DNA of 64,000 nucleotides from Kribbella pittospori (GTDB lineage Bacteria > Actinomycetota > Actinomycetes > Propionibacteriales > Kribbellaceae), in the NCBI RefSeq assembly GCF_004331465.1, contig NZ_SJKB01000018.1:1-64000 (forward strand), in the 5' to 3' direction. The translations under genes and the position numbers were made by a program. Shown here in pieces: positions 61,120-64,000 of the stretch. Under the pieces are notes generated by a model. The model did not search any database and was not told the DNA's origin. It saw only the letters and a list, made by a program, of their open reading frames with translations. The stretch's first letter is position 1. Each line of letters starts with the position of its first letter.

Positions 61120-61551
61120 GTGAGCATGACCGTGACGACGTACCTGATCTATCTGCTGGTCTCGGTGCCGCTGACGATCTGGGTGGCCCGGACGCTGAGC
61201 CACAACGGGCGGATCTTCCTGATCGACGTGTTCCACGGCAACGAGGACTTCGCCGACGCTGTGAACCGGCTGCTGGTCGCCGGGTTCTACCTGGTCAACC
61301 TGGGGTTCGTGACGCTGTTCCTGCGCGCCGACAAGGTCGTCGTCGACGCTCGCGGGGTGTTCGAGCAGCTGAGCGTGAAGCTCGGCATCGTGATGCTGGT
61401 GCTCGGCGTGCTGCATCTGATCAACGTCTGGATCTTCAACATGATCCGCCGCCGCAGCCAGCTCGAGACCATGACCAACCCGCCGGTTCCGCCGAACGAC
61501 GTACTCCCGGCCGAAGCGCTGGCCAAGACGCCGGCCCACTACGGCTACTGA
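61120..61551 (+). CDS. small membrane protein
   Basis: About 143 residues with three membrane segments (YLIYLLVSVPLTIWVA, LLVAGFYLVNLGFVTLF, IVMLVLGVLHLINVWIF). A conserved-looking RILIDVFHG-type region lies between. The family is not recognised. GAGGA at 61111-61115 is 4 bases before the GTG at 61120; a GTG at 61117 or ATG at 61126 is possible. First gene of the DCC operon, 2 bases before the next. Confidence 0.65.
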   Translation: MSMTVTTYLIYLLVSVPLTIWVARTLSHNGRIFLIDVFHGNEDFADAVNRLLVAGFYLVNLGFVTLFLRADKVVVDARGVFEQLSVKLGIVMLVLGVLHLINVWIFNMIRRRSQLETMTNPPVPPNDVLPAEALAKTPAHYGY

Positions 61552-61553
61552 CC

Positions 61554-61976
61554 ATGCACGAGCTCACTGTCCTGTACGACGCCCACTGCGGTCTGTGCCG
61601 CCGGTTCAAGGAATGGCTGGCGGCCCAGCGGCCGGCGTCCAACGGGAGGGGAGGGGTGGTGCGCCTGCGGTTCGTCGCGGCGGGGTCGGCGAACGCGCGG
61701 GCGCTCTACCCTGCGCTGGACCACGCGGCCACGCTGCGCGAGGTGACAGTGGTCGCCGACGACGGGTCCGTGTACGTCGGCGACCGGGCGTGGATCATGT
61801 GCCTGTGGTCCACGTGGGAGCACCGCCACACCGCCGTACGGCTGGCCAGTCCGGCGATGCGGCCGGTGGCGCGGGCGATCGTCCAGGCAGCCGCCGGGCT
61901 GCGGAGCTGGGCGAGTGTGCGCGAGGGAGGTGACTACGCTGACCGATGTGACGGAAAGTGCGACCACCAAGGGTGA
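61554..61976 (+). CDS. thiol-disulfide oxidoreductase DCC family protein (DUF393)
   Basis: 140 residues. The redox motif is C12-GL-C15 in YDAHCGLCRRF, thioredoxin-like in context. Members may help fold or reduce membrane-linked partners. It overlaps the TetR gene by 47 bases and starts 2 bases after the membrane protein. The C-terminus has further cysteines (RCDGKCDHQ). Confidence 0.82.
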   Translation: MHELTVLYDAHCGLCRRFKEWLAAQRPASNGRGGVVRLRFVAAGSANARALYPALDHAATLREVTVVADDGSVYVGDRAWIMCLWSTWEHRHTAVRLASPAMRPVARAIVQAAAGLRSWASVREGGDYADRCDGKCDHQG

Positions 61977-62616
61977 GCAGACCCGGGAGCTGATCCTGTC
62001 CACCGCGCTGCGGCTGTTCCGCGAGCAGGGGTACGGCAAGACGACGATGCGGGCGATCGCCACCGAGGCGGGCGTCTCGGTCGGCAATGCGTACTACTAC
62101 TACGGCTCCAAAGAACATCTGATGCAGGCGTACTACGACCACCTGCAGGTGCAGCACGTGGAGGCGGTCGAGTCGGTCCTGGCGACGGAGAAGGCCTTCG
62201 TCCCGCGGCTGACCGGCGTACTGCGGGCCTGGCTCGAGGTGTCGGCGCCGTACCACGAGTTCGCGGGTACGTTCTTCAGGACGGCGGCGGAACCGAAGAG
62301 CCCGCTGTCGCCGTTCAGCGATCAGTCGCGGCCGGCGCGGGAGGCGAGCGTCGAGCTGTTCCGCCGGGTCGTCGAGGGCTCGGACCTCAAACTGCCTGCC
62401 GACCTGAAGGCGGAGCTGCCCGAGCTGCTGTGGCTGATGCAGATGGGGATCGTGCTGTTCTGGGTGCACGACGACAGCAAGGACCTGCGTCGTACCAAGG
62501 CATTGATCGATCGGTCCGTCCCGCTGGTCGACCGGCTGCTCCGGCTGACCCGCATCCCGGGCGTCCGGGGCGTGACCAATGATCTGGTCGGTCTGATCAG
62601 ATCGATCAAGGCCTGA
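61930..62616 (+). CDS. TetR-family transcriptional regulator
   Basis: About 228 residues. Helix-turn-helix TMRAIATEAGVSVGNAYYYYG (about 40-60) and a TetR C-terminal domain. GAGGGAG touches the GTG at 61930; GTG 61915 and 61948 are alternatives. The gene overlaps the DCC gene, so it belongs to the operon it probably represses through the two operators at 61046. Confidence 0.83.
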   Translation: MTTLTDVTESATTKGEQTRELILSTALRLFREQGYGKTTMRAIATEAGVSVGNAYYYYGSKEHLMQAYYDHLQVQHVEAVESVLATEKAFVPRLTGVLRAWLEVSAPYHEFAGTFFRTAAEPKSPLSPFSDQSRPAREASVELFRRVVEGSDLKLPADLKAELPELLWLMQMGIVLFWVHDDSKDLRRTKALIDRSVPLVDRLLRLTRIPGVRGVTNDLVGLIRSIKA

Positions 62617-63123
62617 CTATTCGCCGGTCAGGCCGTCGATGCGTTCCCGGAGCAGGTCGGCGTGGCCGTTGTGGCGGGCGTACTCCTCGATCATGTGGAT
62701 GTAGAGGTAGCGGACGGAGTACTCGCCCTCGTGGCCCGGGCGCAGGAACGTGTCGTCCAGGGTGTGGCCGGCGGCGATCTCGCCGGACGCCCTGACGATC
62801 TCCCGGAACTCCGCGAGATCGTGCTCGGCCCGGGCCGCGTCGGCCAGGTCGAAGTCGCCGTCCGGATGCTCCGCGGTCCAGTACTTCGGTGGCGCCGGGA
62901 GCTGGGCGAGGGCCCGGTGGAACCAGTACTTCTCGACCTCGCTCAGGTGCCGGATCAGCCCGATCAGCGACAGGCTGGACGGATCCACACTGCGCTGGAC
63001 CAACTGCTCCCCGGTCAGTCCGGACACCTTCCACAGCAGCGTGCCGCGGTGGAAGTCCAGGAATCCCTGCAGAAGCTCACGTTCGCCGCCGGCGGTCGGC
63101 GGATCCACCCGGTTCTCAGTCAT
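62617..63123 (-). CDS. DinB-superfamily (DUF664) protein
   Basis: 168 residues, four-helix bundle. The LIRHLSEVEKYWFHR helix (residue 50 on) and EYARHNGHADLLRERIDG near the end are typical metal-ligand helices of DinB-like proteins. They are often metal-dependent thiol or hydrolase enzymes, such as mycothiol-linked ones in actinobacteria. The substrate is unknown. It ends 1 base from the TetR stop on the opposite strand. Confidence 0.85.
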   Translation of the reverse strand: MTENRVDPPTAGGERELLQGFLDFHRGTLLWKVSGLTGEQLVQRSVDPSSLSLIGLIRHLSEVEKYWFHRALAQLPAPPKYWTAEHPDGDFDLADAARAEHDLAEFREIVRASGEIAAGHTLDDTFLRPGHEGEYSVRYLYIHMIEEYARHNGHADLLRERIDGLTGE

Positions 63124-63194
63124 CACGGTGCAGAACCTAGCCGTGTGACGAGCGTCCTGTGAACAAACCGGCGCGGCGCGGACCCTGCGTGACG

Positions 63195-63368
63195 TAGACT
63201 GTCGGTGACGGCCCGCCCAGTTCTGCCTCGGGCCGGAGCGCCTGTGACAGAGCGCGCTCGTGTCCCGTACGCGCTGTAACTCACGGGACACGCAGTCGAC
63301 CACCACGCGCCGCGGCCGATGAACGGCCGCGCCGGGCAGGACGACCCCCCGACTTTCTGGAGTACTAC
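63195..63368 (+). promoter_or_regulatory. promoter and structured leader of the RNA helicase gene
   Basis: TAGACT (63195-63200) is a good -10 box. The roughly 160-base leader then contains a 10-bp hairpin (CGTGTCCCGT, 63259-63268, with 63283-63292) and a 7-bp hairpin (GCGGCCG, 63312-63318, with 63324-63330). Long leaders are known on cold-shock RNA helicase mRNAs. No clear ribosome-binding site was seen beyond GGAG near 63359. Confidence 0.5.
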
Positions 63369-64000
63369 ATGGCGGCCCGCCGCCCGACATCAACGCAGTC
63401 TGCCCAAACCCCCTCCACCTCCCGCCCCCGCCGGCGTCGCCGTTCCGACGGCACCCCGCGGCCGAAGGTTGCTCAGAGCAACAAGGCCGTCACGCGGGAG
63501 GCCTACGAACAGGTCGCGGAAGTAGTTGTCCCGGACAACTTGACGTTCGCGGACCTCGGCGTACCGGCGTCCCTGGTGGCCGCGCTCGCGGCGGCCGGGG
63601 TGACCAAGCCCTTCCCGATCCAGGCGGCGACGCTGCCGGATGCCCTGGCCGGCAAGGACGTTCTCGGCCGCGGCCGGACCGGATCCGGCAAGACCTACGC
63701 CTTCGTGCTGCCCGTGCTGGCCCGGTTGGCCGCCAGCCGGACCAAGCGGCGCCCGAATCACCCGCGCGCGCTGATCCTGGCGCCGACGCGTGAGCTGGCC
63801 ACCCAGATCCAGGCGTCCATCACGCCACTGACCGACGCGCTCGACCTGCGCACGATGACCATCTTCGGTGGCGTCGGGCACGGTCCGCAGATCACCGGAC
63901 TGCGCAAGGGCGCCGACATCGTCGTCGCCTGCCCGGGACGGCTCGAGGACCACCTTCAGGCCGGGCATGTGAAGCTCGACGCGGTCGAGATCACCGTGCT
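63369..64000 (+). CDS. DEAD-box RNA helicase, N-terminal part
   Basis: At least 210 residues, cut by the window end. A basic N-terminal tail (RPRRRRRSDGTPRPK) is followed by the Q motif with FPIQAATLPDALAGKD, motif I GRTGSGKT near 101-108, and PTRELA (Ia). The rest of the core is beyond the window. It unwinds structured RNA, and bacterial members help in cold or ribosome assembly. Confidence 0.88.
   Translation, partial: MAARRPTSTQSAQTPSTSRPRRRRRSDGTPRPKVAQSNKAVTREAYEQVAEVVVPDNLTFADLGVPASLVAALAAAGVTKPFPIQAATLPDALAGKDVLGRGRTGSGKTYAFVLPVLARLAASRTKRRPNHPRALILAPTRELATQIQASITPLTDALDLRTMTIFGGVGHGPQITGLRKGADIVVACPGRLEDHLQAGHVKLDAVEITV

Noticed and set aside
1..64000. tRNA or rRNA genes
   Set aside because: No convincing T-arm GTTCGA sequence with a full cloverleaf and no rRNA-like sequence were seen by eye.

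Overview
The window is very GC-rich, densely packed on both strands, and uses GTG/TTG starts, MerR/TetR-type operators and TAGNNT-like -10 boxes. It carries typical actinobacterial families: an LCP protein, DUF3152, a SARP regulator, a HelD helicase, a PopR-like Clp regulator, excalibur proteins and a mycothiol-synthase-like double GNAT. The best guess is a soil actinomycete close to Kribbella (Propionibacteriales). That placement is inference from gene content and style, because no rRNA or tRNA gene was found. There are about 68 protein genes. No CRISPR array, integrase or transposase was recognised, so this looks like chromosomal arm or accessory sequence rather than an island.

Layout. 1-5.8 kb: aldehyde dehydrogenase, phosphotransferase, methyltransferase, dienelactone hydrolase, then a divergent AraC/NmrA-like pair. 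5.9-13.3 kb: secreted met-zincin-type protease, DrrAB-like ABC exporter with a divergent WYL regulator, YdeI-like protein, cupin, phytanoyl-CoA-type dioxygenase, proline iminopeptidase. 13.7-17.7 kb: UbiA prenyltransferase and a TetR / ABC-F / virginiamycin-B-lyase-like locus that looks like streptogramin self-protection. 17.7-25.7 kb: two SDRs, LCP protein, GNAT, secreted protein-arginine deiminase, DUF3152 protein, VOC protein, a helix-turn-helix protein and a 76-residue orphan. 25.7-26.1 kb: a gene-free stretch made almost wholly of hairpins. 26.1-33.5 kb: VOC protein, a SARP-NB-ARC-hydrolase fusion, a DUF998/DUF1905/YciI operon, double GNAT and a NarL-type two-component system. 33.5-41.1 kb: membrane protein, M23 peptidase and excalibur protein, HelD helicase, M4 protease, a FMN reductase behind a SoxR-type promoter, LLM oxidoreductase. 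41.1-46.2 kb: Lrp regulator and PLP sulfur enzyme, ClpP with a PopR-like activator and tandem operators, diaminopropionate-lyase-like enzyme, phosphotransferase, GNAT. 46.2-57.9 kb: unknown protein, MFS and EamA transporters, TetR/SDR pair, MBL hydrolase, large S8 protease, LysE/ArgP pair, TetR, GNAT. 57.9-64 kb: ChaA-like antiporter, ankyrin protein, NTF2-like protein, a TetR-controlled DCC operon, a DinB-like protein and the start of a DEAD-box RNA helicase with a structured leader.

How it fits together. Many regulators are divergent from or next to their likely targets, and several intergenic gaps contain clean palindromes that suggest the wiring (TetR at 17071, 50011 and 61046; ArgP at 55779; PopR at 43579; SoxR at 39469). 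Convergent neighbours overlap repeatedly at their 3' ends. The most unusual items are the 162-nt near-perfect hairpin at 25.8-26.0 kb, whose non-Watson-Crick positions fit a minus-strand RNA; the SARP regulator whose C-terminus is an alpha/beta hydrolase; the secreted arginine deiminase; the two copies of a small inverted-repeat element; and an MFS gene interrupted by an in-frame TGA.
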